Part shown: positions 22,431 to 29,338 of the stretch, piece by piece
Position numbering within the stretch: position 1 is the stretch's first letter
How the letters are laid out: the number at the start of each line of letters is the position of its first letter
IMG/VR virus record: IMGVR_UViG_3300025853_000468
Coordinates: 1-29,338 of that record
DNA: 29,338 nt
From: a virus
Reading direction: 5' to 3' (one strand)
Translations under genes and position numbers: made by a program
Notes under the pieces: generated by a model
What the model saw: the letters and a program-made list of their open reading frames with translations, nothing else
Database searches by the model: none
What the model was told of the DNA's origin: nothing

Positions 22431-24452
22431 ATGGCAGATATATACGAAGAAGATCCTTTAATGGCAGAGCAGTCTATTGAGGATTGGGTAATAACCAAGT
22501 GTGAAGATTGGCGTGATTATTACGAATCAAACTACGAGGCAAGGTTTGAAGAATACTATCGACTATGGCGTGGTATCTGGGATCCTGCAGATAGCGACCG
22601 TAAGTCTGAGCGTTCCCGTATTATTTCTCCTGCACTACAACAAGCTGTTGAATCTAATGTTGCTGAGTTAGAAGAAGCCACGTTTGGCCGTGGCAAGTGG
22701 TTTGATGTTTCAGACAATCTAGGCGATACCGAGCGCCAAGATGTCATGTTCTTAAGGAACAAGCTGACTGAAGACTTTGAAAATTCAATGGTTCGCAAGT
22801 CTGTTGCGGAATGTCTTATCAATGCCGCTGTGTTTGGTACGGGCATTGGCGAGATCATCATTGAAGAAGAAAAAGAAATGACTCCAGCCACCCAGCCTAT
22901 TATGGATGGCGACCTTCAAGCAGTAGGTATTAGCGTTCAAGAAAGAGTAAAGGTCAAACTAAAGCCTGTACTTCCTCAAAACTTCCTTATAGACCCAGTT
23001 GCAACCAGCGTTGAAGAAGCGCTTGGCGTTTGCATTGATGAGTTTGTTAGCAAGCATTCCGTAGAGTTGCTTCAAGAGCAAGGCGTATATCGTCAAGAGT
23101 ACATAGGCTCTGCCGCTCCTGATACAGATTTAGAGCCAGATCAAGATATTACGATTTATAACGACGACAAAGTTCGCCTTACAAAATATTACGGCTTAGT
23201 TCCTCGCTCGATGCTTTCTGAAGCAATGTCTGATGTTAATGAAACACTCGAAGCAGACGACAGTTATTACGTTGAGGCTATTGTTGTTATTGCTAACGGC
23301 GGCATTCTTCTTAAAGCAGAACCAAACCCTTACATGATGCAAGACCGTCCAGTTGTTGCATTCCCTTGGGATGTGGTGCCTGGGCGATTCTGGGGAAGAG
23401 GCGTATGTGAAAAGGGTTATAACTCACAAAAAGCATTGGATACAGAACTCCGCGCACGTATTGATGCACTAAGTCTTACTATTCACCCAATGATGGCTAT
23501 TGATGCAACACGTCTACCAAGGGGCGCTAAGCCAGAAGTGCGTCCCGGCAAAATGATTCTGACTAATGGGGATCCTAGAGAAGTGCTTCAGCCGTTTAAC
23601 TTCGGTCAGGTTAATCAGATTACGTTTGCACAAGCAGGTGCGTTACAGCAGATGGTTCAGCAAGCCACGGGTGCAGTTGATTCGGCAGGTTTGGCTGGTC
23701 AAGTCAATGGTGAGGCTACTGCGGCTGGTATCAGTATGTCCCTTGGTGCTGTTATCAAGCGACACAAACGTACACTAATTAACTTCCAACAGTCTTTCTT
23801 GATTCCTTTTGTTAAGAAAGCCGCACATAGGTACATGCAATTTGATCCCGAAACTTACCCCGTTGCAGATTATAAGTTTAACGCTAGCAGTACTCTGGGT
23901 ATTATTGCTCGTGAGTACGAAACTACTCAATTAGTTCAGCTTCTTCAAACAATGGGGCAAGACTCTCCGCTGTACCCAACGTTGGTTCAGTCAGTTATCG
24001 ACAACATGAATCTGTCTAATCGGGAAGAGTTGATTGCGGCACTGAATCAAGCGTCACAACCAAACCCAGAAGCACAGCAAATGCAGATGATGGCACAGCA
24101 AACACAAATGCAGTTCCAGCAATCGCAAACAAATGCGCTTAATGCACAGGCTCAAGAATCATCAGCTAGAGCGCAGAAACTTGCGGCAGAAGCTCAAGCT
24201 GTTCCTATAGAGCTTGAAATTGATAGAATCAATGCGGTCACTCGAAATCTTAAAGAAGGTGACGCAGAAGATAGAGAGTTTGAGCGTCGTATGAAGCTCG
24301 CAGATACCTTAATCAAAGAACGCCAAGTAGAGGGCAAACTAAATGTTGACAGACAGAGAACTCCAAATGATATTGCAGAAGTTCAGCCACAGGCTGGAGC
24401 CATTGGAGAAGGAAATCCAGAACCTGAAGTCCCAAGTGAAGGAGTTGAGTGA
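22431..24452 (+). CDS. Portal protein, 673 aa
   Basis: The gene directly follows the large terminase. The N-terminus (EDWVITKCEDWRDYYESNYE, LWRGIWDP, RSRIISPALQQAVESNVAEL, FGRGKWFD) matches P22-like and marine podovirus portals that form the 12-fold ring for DNA entry. Middle parts include RFWGRGVCEKGYNSQKALD, and VNGEATAAGISM near residue 425. The C-terminal 150 residues are Gln/Ala-rich helix (AQQTQMQFQQSQTN), like a barrel domain in the capsid. Ends acidic. The stop shares a base with the start of the first small basic gene (TGATG). The large size fits a podovirus portal with an extended barrel. Confidence 0.9.
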   Translation: MADIYEEDPLMAEQSIEDWVITKCEDWRDYYESNYEARFEEYYRLWRGIWDPADSDRKSERSRIISPALQQAVESNVAELEEATFGRGKWFDVSDNLGDTERQDVMFLRNKLTEDFENSMVRKSVAECLINAAVFGTGIGEIIIEEEKEMTPATQPIMDGDLQAVGISVQERVKVKLKPVLPQNFLIDPVATSVEEALGVCIDEFVSKHSVELLQEQGVYRQEYIGSAAPDTDLEPDQDITIYNDDKVRLTKYYGLVPRSMLSEAMSDVNETLEADDSYYVEAIVVIANGGILLKAEPNPYMMQDRPVVAFPWDVVPGRFWGRGVCEKGYNSQKALDTELRARIDALSLTIHPMMAIDATRLPRGAKPEVRPGKMILTNGDPREVLQPFNFGQVNQITFAQAGALQQMVQQATGAVDSAGLAGQVNGEATAAGISMSLGAVIKRHKRTLINFQQSFLIPFVKKAAHRYMQFDPETYPVADYKFNASSTLGIIAREYETTQLVQLLQTMGQDSPLYPTLVQSVIDNMNLSNREELIAALNQASQPNPEAQQMQMMAQQTQMQFQQSQTNALNAQAQESSARAQKLAAEAQAVPIELEIDRINAVTRNLKEGDAEDREFERRMKLADTLIKERQVEGKLNVDRQRTPNDIAEVQPQAGAIGEGNPEPEVPSEGVE

Positions 24453-24733
24453 TGGCCAAGGATCCAAGACTGGCACGCGTGGGCGTAAGCGGATTCAACA
24501 AACCGAAGAGAACGCCGTCGCACCCAACTAAATCGCACGTTGTTGTTGCCAAACAAGGCGATCAAATTAAAACCATACGATTTGGTCAGCAAGGTGTTAA
24601 GGGTGCAGGCAAAAACCCTACGACAGCAAAAGACAAAGCGCGAAAGAAAAGCTATTACGCAAGGCATAATGCCCAAGACGCAAATCCTAGCAAGTTATCT
24701 GCGCGTTATTGGTCGCATAAAGTTAAGTGGTAA
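24452..24733 (+). CDS. Basic small virion-region protein, DUF6321-like, 93 aa
   Basis: The ATG at 24452 overlaps the portal stop behind AAGGAGTTGAG. The product has SGFNKPKRTPSHPTKSHVVV, AKQGDQIKTIRFGQQGVKGA and ends SARYWSHKVKW. Its Lys/Arg-rich beta pattern, with a conserved 'KTIRFGQQGV' and C-terminal '-KVKW', is one I recall from phages under DUF6321, function unknown. It is the first of six small basic genes between portal and scaffold. DNA contact or portal-linked packing is possible; no direct evidence. Confidence 0.7.
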   Translation: MAKDPRLARVGVSGFNKPKRTPSHPTKSHVVVAKQGDQIKTIRFGQQGVKGAGKNPTTAKDKARKKSYYARHNAQDANPSKLSARYWSHKVKW

Positions 24734-24738
24734 CAGAT

Positions 24739-24891
24739 ATGAAAGTTAAAGCACCTGAAGGCTATCACTGGATGAAGTCCGGTAAAGAATATAAGCTGAT
24801 GCGAGATCCCGCCGAAGGCTATAAGCCACACAAAGGCGCATCTAAGTCGGCGGATTTTGCAGTTCAAAAGGTTCATGGAGGCAAGAAGTGA
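24739..24891 (+). CDS. Lys-rich microprotein, 50 aa
   Basis: An ATG at 24739 opens MKVKAPEGYHWMKSGKEYKL, then MRDPAEGYKPHKG and SADFAVQKVHGGKK. It repeats a Gly-Tyr motif (PEGYHW, AEGYKP). It starts 5 bases after the previous stop, and its end carries GGAGG as the ribosome site for the next gene (GTG at 24888). Strongly basic. The family is not named, but such 'aPeGyHwMksg' proteins occur beside portals in marine phages as I recall. Confidence 0.6.
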   Translation: MKVKAPEGYHWMKSGKEYKLMRDPAEGYKPHKGASKSADFAVQKVHGGKK

Positions 24892-25067
24892 AAGATAAAG
24901 ACCATACAGTTAGCTACACGCCTACTGAGTATTACTCTATGTGCGAAACTTCTAAGAAGCGCATTAAAGAAATGCAAAAACAGGGCATTCCTACTAAGTA
25001 TGACTCCAAAGAAAACCAAGAAGATCTTGGTAAGATGGATTCATATATGATGATGTTTAGCAAGTAA
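24888..25067 (+). CDS. Basic microprotein with GTG start, 59 aa
   Basis: The GTG at 24888 overlaps the previous stop by 4 bases (GTGA) and has GGAGG 6 bases upstream. The product has DHTVSYTPTEYYSMCETSKK, KEMQKQGIPTKYDSK and ends KMDSYMMMFSK. It mixes aromatic residues with Lys and a Met-rich C-terminus, and is less basic than its neighbours. Family unknown. Clear ribosome site and coupling support expression. Confidence 0.6.
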   Translation: MKDKDHTVSYTPTEYYSMCETSKKRIKEMQKQGIPTKYDSKENQEDLGKMDSYMMMFSK

Positions 25068-25077
25068 GGAGAGAATA

Positions 25078-25185
25078 ATGGCTTATGGAACGCAATCTGC
25101 ACCCAAAAAGAAAAAGAAGCCTATGCCTTTGCCTAAGCGTAATGAGCGCATGATGAATAATAAGAACAATAAAAAGAAAAAGTAA
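25078..25185 (+). CDS. Very Lys-rich microprotein, 35 aa
   Basis: The ATG at 25078 follows AAGGAGAGAATA. The 35-aa product has 13 Lys/Arg, including five Lys in a row (SAPKKKKKPMPLPKRNER) and a KNNKKKK end, and only one acidic residue. It looks disordered and DNA- or RNA-binding. Good ribosome site and the tight train of genes make it real. It may help neutralise packed DNA, but this is speculation. Confidence 0.55.
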   Translation: MAYGTQSAPKKKKKPMPLPKRNERMMNNKNNKKKK

Positions 25186-25187
25186 TC

Positions 25188-25367
25188 ATGCCAAGGGTTA
25201 AGTCTAGGGTTAACCAGTCCGGTAACTACACCAAGCCGACCATGCGTAAGAATCTTTTTAATAAGATTAAAGCAGGCGGCAAAGGTGGAAAGCCGGGCCA
25301 ATGGTCTGCTCGTAAAGCGCAGATGCTAGCTAAAGAATACAAGGCTAAGGGTGGGGGCTATAAATAA
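25188..25367 (+). CDS. Basic Gly-rich microprotein, 59 aa
   Basis: Starts 2 bases after the previous stop. The product is PRVKSRVNQSGNYTKPTMRK, then NLFNKIKAGGKGGKPGQWSA and RKAQMLAKEYKAKGGGYK. The 'GGKPGQWSARKAQ.LAK.YK..GGGYK' pattern recurs in marine and cyanophage small proteins by memory. Its stop shares a base with the next ATG (TAATG). Strongly basic, with no acidic cluster; role unknown. Confidence 0.65.
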   Translation: MPRVKSRVNQSGNYTKPTMRKNLFNKIKAGGKGGKPGQWSARKAQMLAKEYKAKGGGYK

Positions 25368-25624
25368 TGGCGCTTAAAAAGCCCCAAAAGTCTTTAAAGA
25401 AGTGGACTAAACAGAAATGGCAAACCAAATCAGGCAAGCCGTCCACTCAAGGGCCAAAGGCTACAGGCGAGCGATACCTGCCTAAAGCCGCAATTAAATC
25501 TCTTTCAGCTAAAGAGTATGCGGCGACTACGCGCAAGAAAAGAAAAGACACAGCGGCAGGAAAACAACACTCGGCTCAGCCCAAAAGTATTGCTAAAAAA
25601 ACAGCTCGATCACGAAAAGCCTGA
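25367..25624 (+). CDS. Lys-rich DUF5872-like protein, 85 aa
   Basis: TAATG overlap with the previous gene. The product has 26 Lys/Arg against 3 acidic residues. Key segments are LKKWTKQKWQTKSGKPS, GERYLPKAAIKSLSAKEYAA and TTRKKRKDTAAGKQ, ending SIAKKTARSRKA. This matches the DUF5872 pattern I recall from phages and large viruses ('W.kq.W.t.sGkp....geRYLP..Ai.aLs..eYaat..KKr'), of unknown function. Last of the six basic genes, ending at a putative promoter. A DNA-binding virion component is plausible. Confidence 0.75.
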   Translation: MALKKPQKSLKKWTKQKWQTKSGKPSTQGPKATGERYLPKAAIKSLSAKEYAATTRKKRKDTAAGKQHSAQPKSIAKKTARSRKA

Positions 25625-25649
25625 CATTTTTTTAAAATTGTGCTACAAG
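25621..25649 (+). promoter_or_regulatory. Candidate sigma-70 promoter before capsid genes
   Basis: CTGACA (25621-25626, 5 of 6) is exactly 17 bases from TACAAG (25644-25649, 4 of 6), preceded by TGC, an extended -10. The spacer is T-rich. The -35 overlaps the stop of the DUF5872-like gene. It would start transcripts near 25656, before the ribosome site AGAGAGAG of the 84-aa gene. It would give extra capsid-gene transcripts ending at the terminator near 28015. Confidence 0.5.
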
Positions 25650-25678
25650 GCACAAAACAACCAAAGAGAGAGTAAGAT

Positions 25679-25933
25679 ATGACACCTGAGCTTGAAGAGT
25701 ACTTTGGCAACTACAATACGCTGTTTAACCATCCGGGGTTTAAACAGTTGGTTGAAGAGCTAAGCAACAACGCTAGACAGCTAGCAGACTTGCAAACAGT
25801 TAAAGATCAGGAAGAATTGTTTTATCGCAAAGGCCAGGTTGCCGCATTGGCTACAGTAATCAACTTAGAAGCAACGATTACTGCGGCGCGAGACCAAGCC
25901 GAAGCGGAAGCTCAGGAAGAGCTTGATGTATAA
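25679..25933 (+). CDS. Acidic helical protein upstream of scaffold, 84 aa
   Basis: The product is a long helix or helical hairpin: LEEYFGNYNTLFNHPGFKQL, VEELSNNARQLADLQ, EELFYRKGQVAALATVINLE, then AEAEAQEELDV. The 'lf..pgwk.l.....' start and a central 'fr.Gq..al..ii.l' are seen in small phage proteins near portals and capsids; function unknown to me. Preceded by the putative promoter and overlapping the zinc-ribbon gene by 8 bases. Confidence 0.65.
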   Translation: MTPELEEYFGNYNTLFNHPGFKQLVEELSNNARQLADLQTVKDQEELFYRKGQVAALATVINLEATITAARDQAEAEAQEELDV

Positions 25934-26147
25934 GATATATGATTTCCGTTGTAGTAACGGACATGTATTTGAAAGAATGGTGCGCAAAGGAGAAGCAGTC
26001 AGTAGGTGCGACTGCGGATCTAATGCTACTAAAATGCTGTCAGCGCCTAAGTGCGTACTCGATGGTCATAGTGGGGACTTTCCTGGTCGTCACATGAAGT
26101 GGGTGCGAGAACACGAAGAAGCTGGCAGGAAACCTAAATCTCCATAA
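25926..26147 (+). CDS. FmdB-like zinc-ribbon protein, 73 aa
   Basis: From the ATG at 25926 the product has YDFRCSNGHVFERMV (C9, H13), SRCDCGSNATKML (C28, C30) and SAPKCVLDG. This is the FmdB-type zinc-ribbon pattern ('Y.f.C..Gh.fe......C.CGs.....'), with His in place of the second Cys of the first pair. The tail is Arg/Lys/Gly-rich. Such ribbons bind zinc and often regulate or scaffold. In this gene cluster the protein lies just before the scaffold and may be a minor capsid or regulatory protein. Confidence 0.7.
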   Translation: MYKIYDFRCSNGHVFERMVRKGEAVSRCDCGSNATKMLSAPKCVLDGHSGDFPGRHMKWVREHEEAGRKPKSP

Positions 26148-26170
26148 TGACTTAGTTCACGGAGTTTAAT

Positions 26171-26998
26171 ATGTCTAGAGCAACAATGCTTGATCCGCAC
26201 GTCGAAGACGAGAATGTGGACAACGTTGAAAGTGAAGTAAACGAGATTCAAGAAGCTGAGGCAGAGCAATCTGCTGAAGTTATTGAGCAACCTCAAGACC
26301 CAGTAGAAGAAGATTTAGAGTCAAAGATCCCAGAGAAATATCGTGGTAAATCTTTGCATGAAGTTGTTCAGATGCACCAAGAAGCTGAACAGGTAATGAG
26401 TCGTCATTCTGCTGAAGTCGGTGAGCTTCGCAAGGTCGTGGATGAGTACATTGTTACTCAAACACAATCTGCACCTAAACAGAACGTTGAGCCCGAAAGT
26501 GATATTGACTACTTTACGGATCCTCAAGGCGCTGTTAATCGTGCAATTGAGAACCACCCTAAAATTAAGGCGGCAGAGGAATATTCAATAAACTACAAGC
26601 GTCAGTCAGCTTTGGCGGAGCTTAATAATAAGCATCCAGATATGAAAAGCATTTTGTCTAACGCTAGGTTTCAAGAATGGGTCAACGCCTCCAAATTTAG
26701 AACTCAATTGTTTGCACAGGCTGACAAAAACTACGACGCTGAGGCGGCCGATGAACTTTTTTCTTTATGGAAAGAAATGCAATCGGTAACTCAGAAAACC
26801 GTAAATGCTGAAAAGCAAGTGCGGAAACAGCAGTTAAAGTCAGCTAATACAGGCAACGCGCGCGGCAGTGGTGAGAAGACTCGTGAGAAGCGGTATCGTC
26901 GGATCGACTTAATTAAACTTAAAAACAACGATCCTGCACGTTATAACGCTATGGCGGATGAAATCCTAAGAGCTTATAAGGAGGGTCGGGTCAAATAA
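26171..26998 (+). CDS. Capsid scaffolding protein
   Basis: This 275-aa product lies directly before the major capsid gene. It has a very acidic N-terminal third (DENVDNVESEVNEIQEAEAE), a conserved-looking middle (IPEKYRGKSLHEVVQMHQEA, ELRKVVDEYI) and SDIDYFTDPQGAVNRAIENH. The C-terminus is basic (KQVRKQQLKSAN, REKRYRRIDLIKLKNNDPAR). An acidic N-terminus with a basic C-terminus is typical of podovirus scaffolds (T7 gp9, P22 gp8 style), the basic end binding the capsid protein. The 'iPeKyrGKs..ev..mh.e.e' segment is familiar from marine podovirus scaffolds. Confidence 0.8.
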   Translation: MSRATMLDPHVEDENVDNVESEVNEIQEAEAEQSAEVIEQPQDPVEEDLESKIPEKYRGKSLHEVVQMHQEAEQVMSRHSAEVGELRKVVDEYIVTQTQSAPKQNVEPESDIDYFTDPQGAVNRAIENHPKIKAAEEYSINYKRQSALAELNNKHPDMKSILSNARFQEWVNASKFRTQLFAQADKNYDAEAADELFSLWKEMQSVTQKTVNAEKQVRKQQLKSANTGNARGSGEKTREKRYRRIDLIKLKNNDPARYNAMADEILRAYKEGRVK

Positions 26999-27015
26999 TC
27001 CAATAGGAGATTGAC

Positions 27016-27990
27016 ATGGCTACTGCAACATATCCAGGCGCGGCTGGTTTTACTGCGAAGACGGAAGCGGATACTTTTGTACCAGAGATCTGGTCAGATG
27101 AAATCATTGCCGCTTACCAGAAAAACTTGAAGATGGCTCCCCTTGTTAAGAAGCTCGCAATGAGTGGAAAGAAGGGCGATAAGCTTCACATTCCTAAGCC
27201 CGTCCGTGGTGATGCGAATGCGAAAGCGGCTGACACTGCGGTAACAATTATCGCAAACACCGAAGGTGAATTGACTGTTGATATCGACCGTCACTTCGAA
27301 TACTCACGTCTGATCGAAGACATCGTAGAAGTACAAGCACTTTCTAGCCTCCGTCAGTTTTACACTGAAGATGCTGGTTATGCGCTTGCTGTGCAGATCG
27401 ACAACGATCTCCACGCGGCAGGTACTGGTTTTGGTGACGGTGGTGCTGTTGTATTCAGCCCAGCGGCTACTGACTACCAGCACACTGGTTGCTTCTTTAA
27501 CGATGGCGGCACAACTACTCAGTACACTGACGATACTATCGTTCCTGCTGACGTATTTACTGACGCATTCTTCCGCGACATGATCCAGAAGCTTGATGAC
27601 AATAACGTACCTATGGACGGACGTTCACTCATCATCCCACCTTCTGTTCGTAACACCATCATGGGTATCGACCGTTACGTGTCTTCTGACTTCGTATCGG
27701 GTCAGGCTGTTAACTCTGGCCTTATCGGTAACCTCTACGGTGTAGACGTTTACGTTTCAGCTAACTGCCGAACTATCGAAGCGGCGGCTGACAACACAGC
27801 TGGATCGGCTGACACTCGTGCGGCTCTTCTGTTCCACACTGACGCTATCGTCATGGCTGAACAGCAGTCAATCCGTTCGCAAACTCAGTACAAGCAGGAA
27901 TACCTCTCAACTCTGTACACGGCTGACTGCCTGTACGGTGTTCAGGTATATCGTCCTGAAGCTGGTTTCGTACTCGCGGTTGCCGAGTAA
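27016..27990 (+). CDS. Major capsid protein
   Basis: This 324-aa HK97-like-fold candidate lies between scaffold and a strong terminator. It has EADTFVPEIWSDEIIAAYQK, KLAMSGKKGDKLHIPKPVRG and VDIDRHFEYSRLIEDI, which is the N-arm and E-loop style of T7-like and marine podovirus capsids. Later come FRDMIQKLDDNNVPMDGRSL, IIPPSVRNTIMG, GLIGNLYGVDVYVS and SIRSQTQYKQEYLSTLY. The codon use is unlike its neighbours: 17 of 20 Ile codons are ATC, whereas the gene at 5338 uses mostly ATT. This is expected for the most abundant protein. Ribosome site is AGGAGATTGAC. Confidence 0.9.
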   Translation: MATATYPGAAGFTAKTEADTFVPEIWSDEIIAAYQKNLKMAPLVKKLAMSGKKGDKLHIPKPVRGDANAKAADTAVTIIANTEGELTVDIDRHFEYSRLIEDIVEVQALSSLRQFYTEDAGYALAVQIDNDLHAAGTGFGDGGAVVFSPAATDYQHTGCFFNDGGTTTQYTDDTIVPADVFTDAFFRDMIQKLDDNNVPMDGRSLIIPPSVRNTIMGIDRYVSSDFVSGQAVNSGLIGNLYGVDVYVSANCRTIEAAADNTAGSADTRAALLFHTDAIVMAEQQSIRSQTQYKQEYLSTLYTADCLYGVQVYRPEAGFVLAVAE

Positions 27991-27997
27991 GATACCT

Positions 27998-28029
27998 AGC
28001 CCCCTTCGGGGGGCTTTCCTTTTTCTTTT
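27998..28029 (+). terminator. Strong terminator after the capsid gene
   Basis: AGCCCCC (27998-28004), loop TTCG, GGGGGCT (28009-28015), then TTTCCTTTTTCTTTT. A perfect 7-bp stem with a TTCG tetraloop and a long T-rich tract. It caps capsid transcripts; the fibre gene starts only 14 bases after, so fibre levels are set by read-through. Confidence 0.9.
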
Positions 28030-28042
28030 GTAGGAGCTTTAG

Positions 28043-29326
28043 ATGGCGTTATTTCGTGGCACAGGTGGATCTGGTGATGCTAGTACAGATACTTATGCAT
28101 CTGAAGTTGCGTTAGAAGCAACTAGAGCCTCTACAAAAGCAAATGAAGCGGCCGCGTCTGCAATATCCGCGCAAGCGGCTCAAGCGGCGGCAGAGCTAGC
28201 CCAGGCGGCGGCAGAAACTGCACAGACCAATGCAGAGACTGCAGAAACAAACGCAGAAACGGCAGAGACTAATGCTGAGACTGCGGAAAATGCGGCAATA
28301 GCGGCTCAAACATCAGCTGAAACAGCTAAGACAGCATCAGAAACTGCTCAGTCGGCGGCTGAGGTAGCTAAGACAGCGGCTGAACTAGCAGAAACTAATG
28401 CTGAAACAGCCGAAAGCAACGCATCTGCATCAGCTACTACTGCTACAACTAAGGCTAGTGAAGCGGCAACCTCTGCCACTTCTGCCAGCACTTCTGCCAC
28501 TTCTGCCAGTACGTCGGCAAGCAACGCGGCAACAAGCGCAACAGCGGCTCAGACGGCACAGACTGCGGCAGAGGCCGCACAAACAGCGGCTGAAGCGGCG
28601 CAAGAAGCTATCGACGGTTTGTATCTTGGAACTGCGGCATCTAATCCTACGGTAGATCTTAATGGAGATGCGGTAACAGCAGGTGACTGGTACTTCAATA
28701 CAACAGATAGCACTACACGAATTTATGACGGCTCTGCTTGGAACAGTATCAACCCTGACCTTGTTGGTGATTCTAGTCCACAGCTAGGTGGCGACCTTGA
28801 CCTAAACAGTAATGACATTACAGGCACAGGCAACCTAAACATCACAGGCAATGTGGTACTTAGCGGTACTGTCGATGGCCGTGACATAGCCACAGACGGC
28901 ACTAAACTAGATGGTATTGAGGCTAACGCTACAGCAGATCAGACAGCCGCAGAGATTAGAGCGCTTGTAGAGTCAGCCACAGATTCCAATGTATTCACTG
29001 ATGCAGACCACACAAAGCTTGATGGTATAGAAGCCTCAGCAGACGTAACGGACACAGCTAACGTAACAGCGGCTGGTGCATTGATGGACAGCGAGGTAAC
29101 TAACCTTGCACAAGTTAAGGCGTTTAACTCTGCTGACTACGCTACTGCGGCACAAGGCACATTAGCTGATAGTGCTTTGCAGAGTGGGGACAATATATCT
29201 GTCCTAACTAACAACTCAGGCTACATAACGGGTAACGAAACCATTACTCTAACTGGAGCTGTGACTGGCTCTGGTACAACTTCTATTGCAACTACACTGT
29301 CAACGATTGACGGGGGAACTTATTAA
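28043..29326 (+). CDS. Tail fibre protein, 427 aa, ending IDGGTY
   Basis: The start (ATG 28043, TAGGAGCTTTAG) follows the terminator. Residues 1-20 (ALFRGTGGSGDASTDTYASE) are a typical fibre anchor. About 20-190 is an Ala/Glu/Thr-rich heptad coiled coil with tandem ETAQTNAETAETNAETAE units. Then come a small domain (LGTAASNPTVDLNGDAVTAG, DWYFNTTDSTTRIYDGSAWN) and a beta-rich LGGDLDLNSNDITGTG. Two KLDGIEA-containing repeats and a Gly/Thr-rich end follow. It is a trimeric fibre shaft and tip, probably the host receptor-binding protein or its base. The last residues match the 77-aa protein at 3985-4218. The TAA shares a base with the next ATG. Confidence 0.8.
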   Translation: MALFRGTGGSGDASTDTYASEVALEATRASTKANEAAASAISAQAAQAAAELAQAAAETAQTNAETAETNAETAETNAETAENAAIAAQTSAETAKTASETAQSAAEVAKTAAELAETNAETAESNASASATTATTKASEAATSATSASTSATSASTSASNAATSATAAQTAQTAAEAAQTAAEAAQEAIDGLYLGTAASNPTVDLNGDAVTAGDWYFNTTDSTTRIYDGSAWNSINPDLVGDSSPQLGGDLDLNSNDITGTGNLNITGNVVLSGTVDGRDIATDGTKLDGIEANATADQTAAEIRALVESATDSNVFTDADHTKLDGIEASADVTDTANVTAAGALMDSEVTNLAQVKAFNSADYATAAQGTLADSALQSGDNISVLTNNSGYITGNETITLTGAVTGSGTTSIATTLSTIDGGTY

Positions 29327-29338
29327 TGACCACGATTA
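29326..29338 (+). CDS. Start of a gene cut by the window edge
   Basis: An ATG shares a base with the fibre stop (TAATG) and reads M-T-T-I before the window ends. It could be the start of the Cys-rich Glu-Pro protein that enters the left edge, whose first visible residues are [12 protein letters not shown]. Joined exactly as given, the frame is off by one, so this link is unproven. Confidence 0.35.

Noticed and set aside
28398-28655. Leu/Gln/Arg-rich frame inside the fibre gene
   Set aside because: It is a shifted shadow of the Ala-rich coiled coil without its own ribosome site.
1-29338. Terminal direct repeat at the window ends
   Set aside because: The first and last bases share no visible overlap, so terminal redundancy cannot be claimed.

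Overview
The window looks like most of the genome of a small tailed phage with a short, podovirus-like tail, probably infecting a marine bacterium. One contiguous rightward late module encodes small and large terminase, portal, scaffold, major capsid protein, fibre, tail adapter, tail nozzle and large internal or ejection proteins. The marine and bacterial host assignment is inference, from resemblance of the nozzle, fibre and lysine-rich small proteins to families I know from marine phages. No integrase, repressor, DNA polymerase, primase, RNA polymerase or tRNA gene was seen, so the phage probably relies heavily on host replication and transcription enzymes.

Layout. 1-9.9 kb (+): a partial Cys-rich protein with Glu-Pro repeats, adapter, nozzle, a small fibre-like protein and three large proteins that are probably ejected with the DNA. 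9.9-12.0 kb (-): NinG, NinB and a RecA-fold ATPase, with a striking symmetric array of 9-bp-spaced GGGCA/TGCCC repeats between NinB and the ATPase. 12.17-13.36 kb (+): a short ERF-type annealing protein, a small acidic protein, an SSB-like protein with an Asp-Asp-Ile-Pro-Trp tail, a terminator and a 57-aa gene. 13.35-19.02 kb (-): an HTH-metallophosphoesterase, an ArdC-like antirestriction protein, a two-helix membrane protein and many tightly overlapping small unknowns. 19.02-19.80 kb: a long non-coding region with direct repeats, a second GGGCA array and tandem hairpins. 19.8-29.3 kb (+): terminase, M15 peptidase, thioredoxin-like protein, portal, six tiny lysine-rich proteins, scaffold, capsid and fibre.

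The two window ends both fall in the tail module. The last gene begins 13 bases before the end (M-T-T-I...), and the first reading frame runs in from the left edge. The window may therefore be a circular or permuted genome opened inside one gene. However, joining the ends exactly as given shifts the frame, so at least one base would be missing or the genome is longer.

The genes suggest this programme. Early leftward transcription supplies antirestriction and takeover factors. A recombination set (ERF, SSB, NinB, NinG, RecA-fold ATPase and possibly the phosphoesterase) then processes phage DNA. A single late unit builds the virion. The repeated GGGCA arrays at about 10.8 and 19.6 kb are the best candidates for a shared replication or control element and are the most unusual signal in the window.
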